A stretch of DNA of 64,000 nt from Dactylorhiza incarnata. Its lineage: Eukaryota; Streptophyta; Magnoliopsida; Asparagales; Orchidaceae. The notes under the pieces are model-generated. The model saw only the letters and a program-made list of their open reading frames with translations. It had not been told where the DNA came from and searched no databases. The position numbers and the translations under genes were made by a program. Location of the stretch: NCBI GenBank assembly GCA_033032865.1, contig JAWHQI010000610.1, forward strand, positions 419,006 through 483,005. Reading direction: 5' to 3'. Shown here piece after piece: positions 31,505 to 41,843 of this stretch. Every line of letters begins with the position of its first letter. Positions within the stretch are counted from its first letter, which is position 1.

Positions 31505-32728
31505 ATACTTGCCCTTGAACAGGTCCAAATAAGATTTGCTAATTTTGCTTGCGTCACTTAGCCGCCGCCGCAAGTTTCCGCCTTAAGGCAAGTAGAGAAA
31601 TTCTTCTCGCTTGTAAACATTAATCTTGATTTTATGCATCCCTATTTTATGTTTATGAAATTCTGCACTTGAATACCTAAATCGTTAAAATTAGTAGCAT
31701 GTCCTAACACGCTAAAAATCACCAAATTATGAACCGTTTAATTCATTAACATCAAAAGCAAACATTGAAAGGTTGTGTCTAATTGATGAAACTCTTTAAA
31801 CTAGGTTCCCTCTTGAATCCCTAATGGGAACAAAGGACCGGTCATAGCGAGCATGAACTCCCTGGCTCAAGGGTGAGGGTTCGTAAGAGCCACACCTTAG
31901 AGGTCACGATCAACAACTCTGAATCTCTGACAAATCTCGAATCTAAATTTGAATCCTTCTGAATCATGAATCATGTACATCAACTAAAGACACCTACACA
32001 TTTCATTTGTTATAGCTTATGTCCTTACATGAACGAACATCTGCTACACTCTGAAGTGGACTAATAATTCTAGTAGTTTCTGCTGACTTATTTACTTGCC
32101 TATTTTGCTAGATTTGCTTTATGAAAATCAACACACGTATATTTCTAATTCCTCTACTTGTATTATATTTTACCTTGCTCACTTTGTGTTTCAATGTACT
32201 GAGGCTTTTTCCTTCTTGATTTGGAATTTGTCTTAGCTTCCGTGACTACGCCGCCTCCTACCTGAGCCCGATCTGCGTCAAACTCCTGTTTCTGGAGGTT
32301 TATCTTTTGTTGCTGTGTCAGGTTCTATGTTGTTTTTTCTTTACTCTCGGTTTCGGGGTTTTATGCAATAGTTATGATCAGTCATTTTCCCTTGTATCGT
32401 GGACAAGGGATAAGCTAAATAAATTATGTATTGGATTTGATATTAGTGCATGTTCATTTTCTTTGGGTTTTTTTTATTACATGAATTTGGTATCAGAAAC
32501 TTTGTATCATGACTTTTAATTCAAATGCATGAGTATTTTACTTTTTACTGTCATAGTTTAAAGCTTCCGCATAATGATGACGTATTTTCTTCAAATTGTT
32601 TACTTTAAATCTAAAAATGATAATTCAGCTCCCGCCTAAACAGACATGAAGTTTCTTTCTCCCATGTTTGTGGCATCACGACCCGCCCGAAGCACACTCT
32701 GACTTTTTCTTTTAGACGGGTCGTGACA
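31505..32728. other. Unclassified insertion in Copia RT, possible solo LTR
   Basis: The N-terminal half of RT is missing here and replaced by A+T-rich non-coding sequence. On the minus strand it starts TGTCACGACCCG at 32728, a common plant LTR start, with an imperfect inverted CACGACCCGCC/GACGGGTCGTG pair at 32688-32728. I could not locate a matching far end or target duplication. Confidence 0.4.
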
Positions 32729-33164
32729 AGCTTTGATCCTTGAAAGGATTGGTAGAGTCCATAGATTCAAAAGAAGAAATAGGTAGGATGGTTTCTTCAG
32801 GAACAACCACTATTCCAGTGTTATCCTCTAATTCTAACAGTCACTCCCACTGGGAGGATTCATCAAAAGTGACATCTCGTGAGATGATGAGCTGCTTTTA
32901 GGGAGGATGGAATAAACATTATCCTTTTGTTTCTTGGTTGTAGCCGATCATGATGCATTGTTTACTCTTTTCGTCTAGTTTTTCTCGTTTGTCTCCTGGT
33001 ATGAAAGAGTAGGTGAGGCAGCCGAAAATCCTAAGATGAGAAACATAAGGTTTTTTGTTGTAGATGGCTTCGAAAGGAGTGGAGTAAGATAAAGCTTTTG
33101 TAGGAGATCGGTTGAGAAGGTAGACTGCAGTGCTGCAAGCTTTTACCCAGAGAACTTTGGGTAG

Positions 33165-34298
33165 TTATTTGCAGTGAAGCATAGACCTTGCCATTTCCAG
33201 AATTGTGTGATTTCGTCGTTCGACAATTCCATTTTGCTGAGGGGTATGCGGTGCAGTGAATTCCATGCGAATTCCATGCTCAGAGCAAAAATTGTTGAAT
33301 TCATTAGATAGGAATTCCCCTCCCTTATCACTCCTTATAGCTTTAAATTTTTTTTGTCTAATTGATTTTGTATCAGATTTTGAATTGGACAAATTGCTTG
33401 AAAGCAGCAAATTTGTGAGAAAGAAAAAAGATCCACATGAAATGGGAAAAATCATCAACAATAAGAAGAAAATACTTGGCCCCTTGCAGTGTGGGTGTGG
33501 AGGCAGGCCCCCATAGGTCAAGGTGGAGAAGGTCGATAGGTTTTTTGCTTCTCCAAGTGGATTTATGGGGGAAGGGGAGACGGTGAGCCTTTCCGTCTTG
33601 ACAGTCTTCATAGAATTCAGAGGTGAGTTTGACGGGGGAAGATCTGTAACCATTTTATTGCGGCATAGACTTTGCATAGATTGAAAATTTAGGTGGCTTA
33701 ACTTTTGATGCCATAGCATTGTAGTGGTGGATGTTTTGCAATAGAGAGCCATCTGCATTTGAGTTGGGAAATTGATAGAGTAGACTCTATTTTTGGTCAT
33801 TGGCATGGATAGAATGAGATGTTGACTCCCTGGGTGAGTAATGTGACAACCTTGAGGGTTGAAGATGATTGAGTATTCCCTCTGGGTGAGTTGCCCGACG
33901 CTTAGAAGATTCTGAGTAAGGTTTGGAACAAGGTTGACATCTGTGATGAACATAGGTTGTACTGATGTAGACAGAATTGAGATTGTTCCTCTCCCCTTGA
34001 TAAGCTGAGATGTTCCATCTCCAAGAAAAACTTTTAATCTATACGACTCATCAAGATTGATGAAAGAGTCGTTGTTGTGTGTCATGTGATTTGAGCATCC
34101 GCTGTCCACATACCATATCTCAGCCCTTTTGTAATCTTCACGATTGGAAGTATATAGCATTGTGTCTGGTGGTCCTTCAAAATATTTCCCAATGTCTTTG
34201 GGATAAGCCCAGCAGTCTCTTTTTGTGTGTGAAGGTTTTCGGCACCGTTTACATCTGAACATGCAATCCTTGTTTTCGTGATTGTTCTTTTTGCACAA
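33165..34298 (-). pseudogene. Copia zinc knuckle, protease and integrase
   Basis: Long minus-strand frame. It has a knuckle C-x2-C-x4-H-x4-C (CKRCRKPSHTKRDC) and protease active site IWYVDSGCSNHMT. The integrase HHCC start is LWHQKLSHLNFQSM. The central core is out of frame (about residues 215-290 read as low-complexity nonsense), then in frame again with IRSDKGGEF (second Asp) and PQQNGIVERRN (Glu). Coding continues to about 32960 in other frames (relatives encode GYFRIFGC, FIPGDKREKLDEKSKQCIM here). Confidence 0.88.
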
Positions 34299-34718
34299 AG
34301 TGCAATAGAGAGGGTCTTGATTTTGAGAAGGACGACCTCTATCTCGTCCTTTAGAGGTTGAGTGCCACAGATTTTGTTGTTGCTGAGGGTATGGAAGAAG
34401 GGGTGGTTGTTGGTGTGAAAGGAATTGAGGTTGTTGGTAGAGAGGTGAAGAGTAAGGAGTTTGTTGGTAAGGAAAGTTGTATTGTTGAGATTGAGCTGGT
34501 GGTTGTTGCTGAGGCCTAAGAGGGGTAGGAAAAATATTGAGGATTTGAGTACTGATGTGTCTGAAGGTGGTTTACGTTTGGGGAGTGTGTTTGTGACTGG
34601 TCTTTATCATTTGGATGTGAGTACTGAGAGGATGGATGTTGGTGATCAGGAGATGGCAGGGTGCCAGGTTTGGGAGTGATTTTATCTTCTCCAGTGTAGG
34701 AGATGAAGAGTTTGTTTT

Positions 34719-34987
34719 TGTTACGCGCACGCGGCGTCGTATCATTATTATTAGTAGTAGTAGTAGTATTTTCTTTTATATGTTATTAGGGTTTATGTGA
34801 GCCCCCCCCCCCCCCTATATAAGGAGGTGGTTTTGGGGAGTTAGGTTATCTTGGGATCCATAGTCTTTTGGGCTCTCATTAGAGAGAAACTCTTTGGAGG
34901 AACCAGACTCCGAGAGTTGGCCGGAGCTTGCTCCGGATTGTATCCGTGGTTTCATTAATTCAAGCATTCTTCTTCGTGTTCGTATTA
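34719..34987 (+). repeat. 5' LTR of the 2,010-bp element
   Basis: 269 bp. It contains an ATT/AGT trinucleotide stretch (34740-34775), a C15 homopolymer at 34802-34816, and a TATA box just after. It is followed by TTTGGTCCGACC, the likely primer-binding site position; I do not recognise the tRNA. Confidence 0.85.
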
Positions 34988-35593
34988 TTTGGTCCGACCT
35001 GCCGCTCCGCCCGCTGACCTAGCCGTCGGAGTCTCAGCCGCGCACTTTCCCCGAACCGAGTCCCTGCGGCCCGTGCGGTCGAAGACGCCAGATCAGCGTC
35101 CCGTTCGCCGTCGTTCGTCGTTCGTCCAGCCCGTGCTGTCGAAGACGCCAGATCGGCGTCCCGTTCGAAGACGCCAGATCGTTCGTCCAGCCCTATCAGC
35201 GTCCCGTTCGTGCGGTCGAAGACGCCAGATCGTTCGTCCAGCCCGATCGTCGCTCCGCCAGCGCTCCCAGTCGTCTGTGTTCTCCGCATTCCGCCCGCAC
35301 CCCCAACCGCTTTCCACCAGCGCTCCCAGCCCGTGCGTACTTTGCATTCCACCAGCGCTCTCCGCCGCCGCCCCGGCCCCCTGCTGGTCGGATCTGCCCC
35401 ATGCAGCACCAATCCGCCCCCTTCCGCCCAGATTCCGCTCATTCTCACCCAGGACCACTCGATTCCGCCCAGATTCCGCCCAACTCCCGCCGCCGTGGTC
35501 ATCAAATCAGCCACATACCTGCCTCTCCCCGCCATATCTGCCCTTTCTACACATCAATCGGTCGGCATCATCTCCAGTCTACCTCCTGGCAAC

Positions 35594-36544
35594 ATGGCCG
35601 CAGCCCAATCGGCCGCGTCCAGGCCGCTGTTCTTGCCATCGGCGGACACCAGCCATCGGATGGATTTTTCAGCCCTCGTTGCACAAATCCTGGCCACATG
35701 CGCCTCTCTCCACGCCAAAGTCGATCGTCTCATCGCTCTCGACGAACGGGCCTTCGCAACCTCCCTCGAGGCTCCATGCCCTAGGTCACCTCCACCACGG
35801 CTGCCTCCTCTACCATGCGAGAGTTATCCGGCCATGCCGCCCCCAACATTCCTCTACGACACCAACCCGTCCCTCCGCCCCATAGTCGATCCTCCCGTTA
35901 AAATTGCACCGACCACTGATATACTGCATCTCCCCACGGTGGTCGTACCGCCACCGCTTCCGCCACCTCTCCGGTCACCCGCTCTGCCGCCCCCTTCGGT
36001 CATTTCACCGCATCCTCTCCCTGCTCTTGCTCCTCTGGCCTTTGCCTTGCCACTTCCACCGGCCGCATCGCCGCCTCTTCTGTTACCATGTACCCCGTTG
36101 TTCCCGACGGATCCATTCCTGCTGCCGGTCGTCACATCTCCGACATCCTTATGGCTGCTGCTCACCACCACTCCACTGACTTTGCAGAAGCCACTACTTT
36201 CGTCGCCTGTCTTTACGACGGCGCCACCACTACTCGCCAACACCTCCATCGATGCTACGCGCTACCTGGCCCTGTTCTGGAGAGAGGTCAAGGTACCAGA
36301 GGATCCGGCCACCCGCTTGATACACGAGCTGGAGGGCAAGCTCATTTTGAAGGACGGATGGAGTGTTACGGGTCCACGTGTCGCGGGCATATTCACTCAA
36401 GTGAACGGCGGGCGGCGGGCTGACCTTGGGGTTAAGGTCGTTTTTCTGACAGGGTGTATTGTTACGCGCATGCGGCGTCGTATCATTATTATTAGTAGTA
36501 GTAGTAGTAGTATTTTCTTTTATATGTTATTAGGGTTGATGTGA
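35594..36544 (+). CDS. Pro-rich protein of the non-autonomous LTR element
   Basis: Open from ATG 35594 to a stop at 36544, inside the 3' LTR (316 residues). The start (DFSALVAQILATCASLHAKVDRL) could form a short coiled coil. The middle is nearly all Pro/Leu/Ala. Near the end comes a conserved-looking segment, LALFWREVKVPEDPATRLIHELEGKLILKDGW. It could stand in for gag, but it has no zinc knuckle and I recognise no domain. The Pro-rich part could also be fortuitous reading of C-rich DNA. Confidence 0.5.
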   Translation: MAAAQSAASRPLFLPSADTSHRMDFSALVAQILATCASLHAKVDRLIALDERAFATSLEAPCPRSPPPRLPPLPCESYPAMPPPTFLYDTNPSLRPIVDPPVKIAPTTDILHLPTVVVPPPLPPPLRSPALPPPSVISPHPLPALAPLAFALPLPPAASPPLLLPCTPLFPTDPFLLPVVTSPTSLWLLLTTTPLTLQKPLLSSPVFTTAPPLLANTSIDATRYLALFWREVKVPEDPATRLIHELEGKLILKDGWSVTGPRVAGIFTQVNGGRRADLGVKVVFLTGCIVTRMRRRIIIISSSSSSIFFYMLLGLM

Positions 36545-36728
36545 GCCCCCCATCCCTATATAAGGAGGTGGTTTTGGGGAGTTAGGTTATCTTAGGATCC
36601 ATAGTCTTTTGGGCTCGCATTAGAGAGAAGCTATTTGGAGGAACCGGCCTCCGAGAGTTGGTCGGAGCTTGCTCCGGATTGTATTCGTGGTTTCATTAAT
36701 TCAAGCATTCTTCTTCGTGTTTGTATTA
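36460..36728 (+). repeat. 3' LTR of the 2,010-bp element
   Basis: 269 bp, collinear with 34719-34987, without the long C run (reads CCCCCCATCCC). Confidence 0.85.
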
Positions 36729-36733
36729 GTTTT

Positions 36734-37298
36734 GAAAAACATCTTCAATGGGCACTTTACCTTGGTTGAGATGATCTTCGGGGACTGTAATGAACCGATG
36801 AGAGCAACAATGGAGAGAGTTTCAAGGTCGTTGGCTTCTTCAATGGCGGCAACGACATGATCAAATATTTTTGCAGACTTCTCATAATTCTGATCACAAT
36901 AAGAGCATCAGTGATGGTGGCACCCAGATTACGGATTTGGTTGGTAACTGTCTCCATAATGTGTTAACTTTTATAGATACTACCTTTTTTTACCCCTGGA
37001 ATTCCTCCTGGAGGATATCCCAAGCAGATTTTGCAGAGGTGGCGCCCATTATGCGGGGAAAGATGGAGTTTGCTACTCCATTTTGAATGAGCCTGAGGGC
37101 GCGCGCATCCTTCATTGCTTCTTCTTTGTTAGGTTTATGGGGAGTACCTTCTGCATTTTCGCTAGAAGAAGACGTGTCGTGCTCAACGACATCCCAGAGA
37201 TCTTGGGAGATGAAAGCAGTCTTCACTTTAATACTCCAATACTCATAGAATTCCCCCGTGAAAGTAGAGATTGTAGATGGGGTAGATGATGAAGTCAT
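36734..37298 (-). pseudogene. Copia gag, N-terminal part
   Basis: The minus-strand frame begins at ATG 37298 (MTSSSTPSTISTFTGEFYEYWS) about 40 bases after the primer-binding site. Features are FISQDLWDVVEHD, SAKSAWDILQEEFQG, then frame-shifted VTNQIRNLGATITDALIVIRIMRSL near 36950-36890. These are classic Copia gag (UBN2-like) segments. It is broken by stops near 37000 and by the nested LTR element at 36728. Confidence 0.85.
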
Positions 37299-37350
37299 CA
37301 ATAGACAGAGACAGAAAAACACAAAAGTACTGATTCGCTTTGATACCACT

Positions 37351-37582
37351 TATAGAAAATGTAGAAAGAAATACTAGACAAGAGAGAAAAATAAAGCTAA
37401 GAGGAAGAGATATTGCTGTAACTTTCCAAATTTTTCATTATAATTCTTAACACAAACCAGTACATTATATAGATATAATAGAGCTAATAAATGCATGATT
37501 AAGATAAGCAGAGGACCGGTGGGAGGCGGACAGCAACAGCACAGGACATTAAATCATGCGTGGCTTGGATCAATTTCCAATA
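37351..37582 (-). repeat. 5' LTR of the Copia upstream of the prenyltransferase exons
   Basis: 232 bp; followed on the minus strand by PBS TGGTATCAAAGC. Confidence 0.83.
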
Positions 37583-37587
37583 GTTAT

Positions 37588-38999
37588 GTGAATAAAATAG
37601 GGCATATATACATTGAGGCTCATAGTCATAATTTATAGACAGATGAAAATGTTAGAGACAAACAGAGGAAGAAAGAAATGAAGAATAGAGGAGGTAGACG
37701 CCTGAAAGATCATATTCATTTTTCATACTAAAGATAAGTGATTAATGTTCCTTTTATTCTATTCTTTAAACATTCAATTGCAGCTCATTAATGCTAGATT
37801 TGATTTGAGTTACAATCACATGAAACTCAAATTGACACACATTTCCATGCATTTTTATATTATCAAATATAATTACAACCACTCAATACAATATAATCAC
37901 GAGAAAATAGATTTGATAAATGACACCACAGTTGGAATTGGACATTTCCAACAACTGCGAAATAGGAATACTCGCACAAGGTTCGCATGAAGCAAACCTT
38001 TGTCGTCAGAGGACGAGCAACCACAGTCATCACCAGAGAGGAAGCCCAAGCTGAGACACGGCCTTGTCGTGGATATGCAGCCCGCAACGTCCTAAGCTCA
38101 CCTCCCCACTATTAGCCAGACTTTAGTCCCATCGCACGATGTCGAGTCACCGGAGATCAACTACCTCTACCATCGGGTCGCCGACTCGCTGCCAAGCTAC
38201 CACCGGTGAGAAGCCATCAAACTGAGAAGGAGAAAACAAGGGTCTATTGGCTGCTTCCCTTCCTATTCGGAGAGCTATATTGTGAGACACAACCAAATAT
38301 CCAAGGAAAAACAAAGGTGCTGACTCTTCTTTCATCGAGTGTATTGTGAGACACTAAGCTAGGTCCGTTGGAGAGCTATATTGGGAGATGGAGTGTTTAC
38401 TCTTATCGGATTCGGATCTAAACCAAATATCCAACAAACCACTACCTTGGTTTGAGATCCGAAGCCACCACCTGCACGAAGCACTGTCTGCACGAAGCAC
38501 TGACTAGGCGTAGAACCAACTGCACGAGGCACCTTCTGCACATAGAATCAACAGCAAGAAACATCGCCTCAAGTATGAGACGTCAACTGACTTAATGCAA
38601 GCCAACTCCATCCTTGTCAACCCGGCTCACCGAACTCAAGTCACTAAAGGGCGATCCATTACACTCTCTTGAATATTCGCCAAGTCATCTACAGTAATCA
38701 TTGGCCGCACCACCTCGCATCATGGTCCCCATCAGTCAATATACACTACCGAACAATACAATTCTCATGAGCATGACACACACGAGTCACCGTCAGGACT
38801 CCACCTCTCGCCATAAAACTGCTCTCATTTGAGACCAATCTGCCAAGTGATATCAAATTCATGCGCAACTTGGGTATTAGATCTCAAATCTGTGCAATAC
38901 TCCATCATGTGTTCGAATGTTCATTGTCCCTGGCCTCGTGACCTCACATCCTTAGTTGTCACCCAGATAGGTTGACCCAATCATCACCTCCTGTGAACT
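37588..38999. other. Unassigned region with a repeated segment
   Basis: No gene is supported. The segments 37720-37850 and 37970-38060 resemble 40855-40955 and 40713-40800 respectively, but in swapped order. One translates on the minus strand to TTKVCFMRTLCEYS and the other to TTKVCFVRTLCACS, so a short coding-derived piece was copied. Confidence 0.35.
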
Positions 39000-39560
39000 G
39001 AACTACAAAGCATTTGAGCAGATGTGTTGTTATGCATTAGAATCCAATATTCAGTTGTTAGAGCCCTCGCGACTCTCAATGATTGTGAGGACATCATTTT
39101 TCACTCTCAGATCTAGCAATGATATGCTCGCAGTCTGGATGCCCCAAGAACTCTGTGGACAGTGTCGACAGTTCCCCCTAATATGGTCACTCTATTTGCA
39201 GTGGTAACACTTCATGCACTTCTTCCATGTTGATCGAGCATGTGCACTTATCGACCCTTTGTCGAACGTCCTCTCTCGTCCTTCAATCACCAAAAGATGT
39301 TCACTCATAGGACCAGGGTTCTTCAACAACTGACTGGATAGTCATGTCGATGTGACCTCTCACCACATCTTTCTCATACAGGAGCGTGGTCACCGTATGT
39401 TTAAAGGACGCCCAGAGCGAGATAAGAATCAAGAGAGCCATGTATTCTTCCTGCACCTTCACACCAATCACATGCAACAGGTTGAGATTGTCATTGAACA
39501 CATTGAAGTGTTCCTGCAGGTTACCACCCTCCTGCATCTTCAGGTCATACATTTGTTACT
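39000..39560 (-). pseudogene. Decayed Copia gag fragment
   Basis: The minus-strand frame 39552-39301 reads YDLKMQEGGNLQEHFNVFND and ASFKHTVTTLLYEKD, the UBN2-type Copia gag core. Further on, near 39220-39140, a knuckle remnant is visible (CYHCK then C-x2-C with H and stops between). No LTR was found, and the frame has stops throughout. Confidence 0.75.
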
Positions 39561-39599
39561 TCAGCAACAACCTCGTGGTCAACAACTTGGCTAAATACG

Positions 39600-41130
39600 G
39601 TTTCTCAAGCTTCTCTCATAGCTAGTTGCAAACTCTTTAATGACAATCTTGAAGCAAGATGTCATCAGAATACATCCTGATGGCGCATTAATCCAAGTCA
39701 TCCACTCCACATACTTTACCGGAGTTGGCAATTTATCCATTCCCCACAACACCAGCATCAACCCCTCTCAACTAACATGTCATTGACCCGAATCTGTCAT
39801 AAACTGAAATTGCCCTTGCCATCAAACTTCTACACCGAGTACCGAGGCACCGCGCTCGTCAATGATATAACTGTTCTCAAGCATAACTAGGAGATTGAAT
39901 TAATTCAAAGGTCAAATTTGAGAGAATAAAGAGCGGACCTTGTCGTCACCCACTTTATCCACACCATGACTCTTGACACTTGTTTCTTAGTACAAATCAG
40001 AGGATTATAATCTTGAGATTGATGTAAACTTGTTGATTATTTATGTAGGAGACAGAATATAATAAGTGTCCACTCAGATCACCCCACCTCAGGATATCAC
40101 TAGCTTATCCCCGGGTTAACTATTACCGTAGGGCCACCTTGTAGAGATCTCCCTTTGCATAGGATGATTGTACATTTCATGGGATGATAGTATCGTCAAG
40201 GCGAAGTACCTTCAGGTTTTAATAGGGTCAAATACGGGTTGAAGTGAAGAGAGAATCTTCGCTACGGAGAGTTAACCTGATGGCCACATAAGCAAGTGTG
40301 TGTTCCTGTTTAAGGAGGTTGGTGATATTGTGTAGCTTGAGATTGAAAGTACACCACTTAGAATGTGGTAGACGTGTCTTAGTAGCCCAGTGACTTTTGT
40401 CTTTAGTTACCATGATTTGAAGTCTTCGGACCAGGTTGAGGTTTGGGCATGTATGTATATTGCACCCTTCACCCCTAGGCACCACCACAACACCTAAAGT
40501 TAGCCTTCTTGTGTACTTTAGGAGATGGAAGCCACTAGGTGTTAGTGGGAGGGATGCTCGAGAGGAATGAGAGTCTTGTAAAGGTGACTAGTATTTTAGA
40601 TGAAGTTAATTCCATCTTCAGTAACTCTAGTCCTTTGCTCCTTGTGTTGGAACCTTCCCCACCAGTTGGTGATGGTTGAGGTGCATATGTGTTGCAATCC
40701 GTAGAACTACAAGCGCACAAGGTTCGCACGAAGCAAACTTTCGTCGTCGTAGGACGACCAACTATCGCCACCATCAAAGAGGAAGCCCAAGCCCAGTCAC
40801 TCCAGTATTCATACAGTTCCCCATGAAGACATGGACTGATGTTTGGGCACAAATATTCATGTTTCATACTAAAGATGAGTGATTACAGCACCTTTTATAC
40901 TAATCTCTAAACTTTGAGTTACAGTTCATTAATGCTAAATTTAATTTCAGGATGTTGTGTACGCTTGTTGCGTCTCTTTGGATTCTGCTGGATTGAAGCT
41001 TTTGTATTCTACATTTATTTGATGAGGCGTGCATGCAGATTAATGTCAGCAGAAAACACCTGGTCTCAATCTCTCTCCACCGCCCACGAAGGAATATGTT
41101 TCAAGGGATATTTAGCTCAAAATCTCATGT
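39600..41130. other. Unassigned region
   Basis: No gene is supported. It contains the repeated segment noted for 37588-38999 (here 40713-40955; the minus-strand translation includes GELYEYWS, a Copia gag-like word). Confidence 0.35.
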
Positions 41131-41136
41131 TTCAAA

Positions 41137-41290
41137 ACTTGGTAGGGCGTGCCAGCCAGACTCCTTGCCGGACGCCCTTGCGAAGTGCCCCCTCTTGCCA
41201 GATTCTAAACTTGGTAGGGCGCGTCAGCCAGACTCCTTTCCTGACGCCCTTACGAAGTGCCCCCTCTTGCCAGATTCTTACCTTGGTTGG
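41137..41290 (+). repeat. 72-bp tandem repeat, two copies plus a start of a third
   Basis: ACTTGGTAGGGCG starts units at about 41137 and 41209, each ending CCCTCTTGCCAGATTCT; a partial third begins at 41281 (CCTTGGTTGG). Units differ by about 7 substitutions. Confidence 0.85.
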
Positions 41291-41402
41291 ATACCGGAAA
41301 TGGAACAGTTCCACACTACTTGAAGTAGAAATCTTGGAATAGACAAGAAAATTATTCAAATCGCCATGAAGACAACTAATGTTATGTGCGTAGGTTGAAG
41401 TA

Positions 41403-41720
41403 TGTTAGAATTAGCCTAACTCACCTGGAAAACCGGCTTAACAGATGCTGAACCATATAAACGGATCAGAGAGGAGAGGATTGGCAGTGTGGGACTATTA
41501 TTAACATCCCCCCTCGCCCATAGCATGGGCTGACCGGACGGAACCGGGATTCATAGCTCATGGGCGGACCGGACGGAAAGACGGACAGAACCTCCCTCTG
41601 ATACCATGTTAAACTTGAGAGGCAATCAAGTAATATGTTTTATTTAGTATAAAGGAGGGCCCATGGGGTCATACATATAGAGGAGGGGGAGAATCCGAAA
41701 ACACCACAGGCGGTGTGCGA
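41403..41720 (-). mobile_element. TRIM-like LTR-PBS-PPT-LTR fragment, minus orientation
   Basis: On the minus strand, in order: an LTR 3' part (41720 to 41607, ending CAAGTTTAACA), a Met-tRNA primer-binding site TGGTATCAGAGG (rc 41595-41606), only about 90 bp of interior, a polypurine tract GGGCGAGGGGGGA, then TGTTAATAATAGTCCCACAC starting at 41516 and running to about 41403 (TTCTAACA). The first LTR part matches the 46159-46307 LTR of the adjacent Copia, but inverted. The second is a diverged relative. It is a minimal, non-coding LTR element or a deletion product. Confidence 0.6.
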
Positions 41721-41843
41721 ACAACCTCTGAAGGCCACTGTTCGCACGGCCTCCTTGCCGTTGTTCGCCCGGCCTCCTTGACGTTGTTCGTACGGCCTCC
41801 TTGTCGTTGTTCGGTTGCCCCTTGCCGCTGTTCGCTCGACCTC

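Larger units (their letters stand above)
34719..36728 (+). mobile_element. Complete 2,010-bp non-autonomous LTR element nested in Copia gag
   Basis: Target duplication GTTTT (34714-34718 and 36729-36733). Two 269-bp LTRs (34719-34987 and 36460-36728) begin TGTTACGCGC and end GTATTA, with a TATA box (CTATATAAGG) at about 34816 and 36555. The LTRs differ at about a dozen positions, including a C15 run in the left one. The interior holds a 34-55-bp-unit tandem repeat (35060-35260) and one Pro-rich reading frame. No protease, RT or integrase is present. The outer Copia gag continues on both sides, proving the borders. Confidence 0.88.
29692..37582 (-). mobile_element. Ty1/copia element with two nested insertions
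   Basis: Target duplication GTTAT at 29687-29691 and 37583-37587. LTRs are 37351-37582 (5') and 29692-29924 (3'). The Met-tRNA PBS is TGGTATCAAAGC (rc 37337-37350), and a polypurine tract AAGAGGGGG (rc 29925-29934) abuts the 3' LTR. Minus-strand gag, protease, integrase, RT and RNase H are recognisable but broken. Inserted within it are a MITE (30528-31131) and a 2,010-bp LTR element (34719-36728). About 1.2 kb of foreign sequence (about 31505-32728) replaces the N-terminal half of RT. It lies 42 bp upstream of a prenyltransferase exon, probably in an intron. Confidence 0.88.

Noticed and set aside
31505..32728. Confirmed solo LTR
   Set aside because: TGTCACGACCC start is suggestive, but no opposite terminus or target duplication could be found, so it is only listed as unclassified.
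35093..36249. Gly/Arg-rich minus-strand proteins
   Set aside because: Shadow frames of the C-rich interior of the nested LTR element.
40676..40867. Start exon of the prenyltransferase
   Set aside because: A minus-strand WASSLMVAIVGRP stretch looked signal-like, but there is no ATG/splice combination in phase with the first readable exon, and the segment is a repeated piece next to gag-like words.
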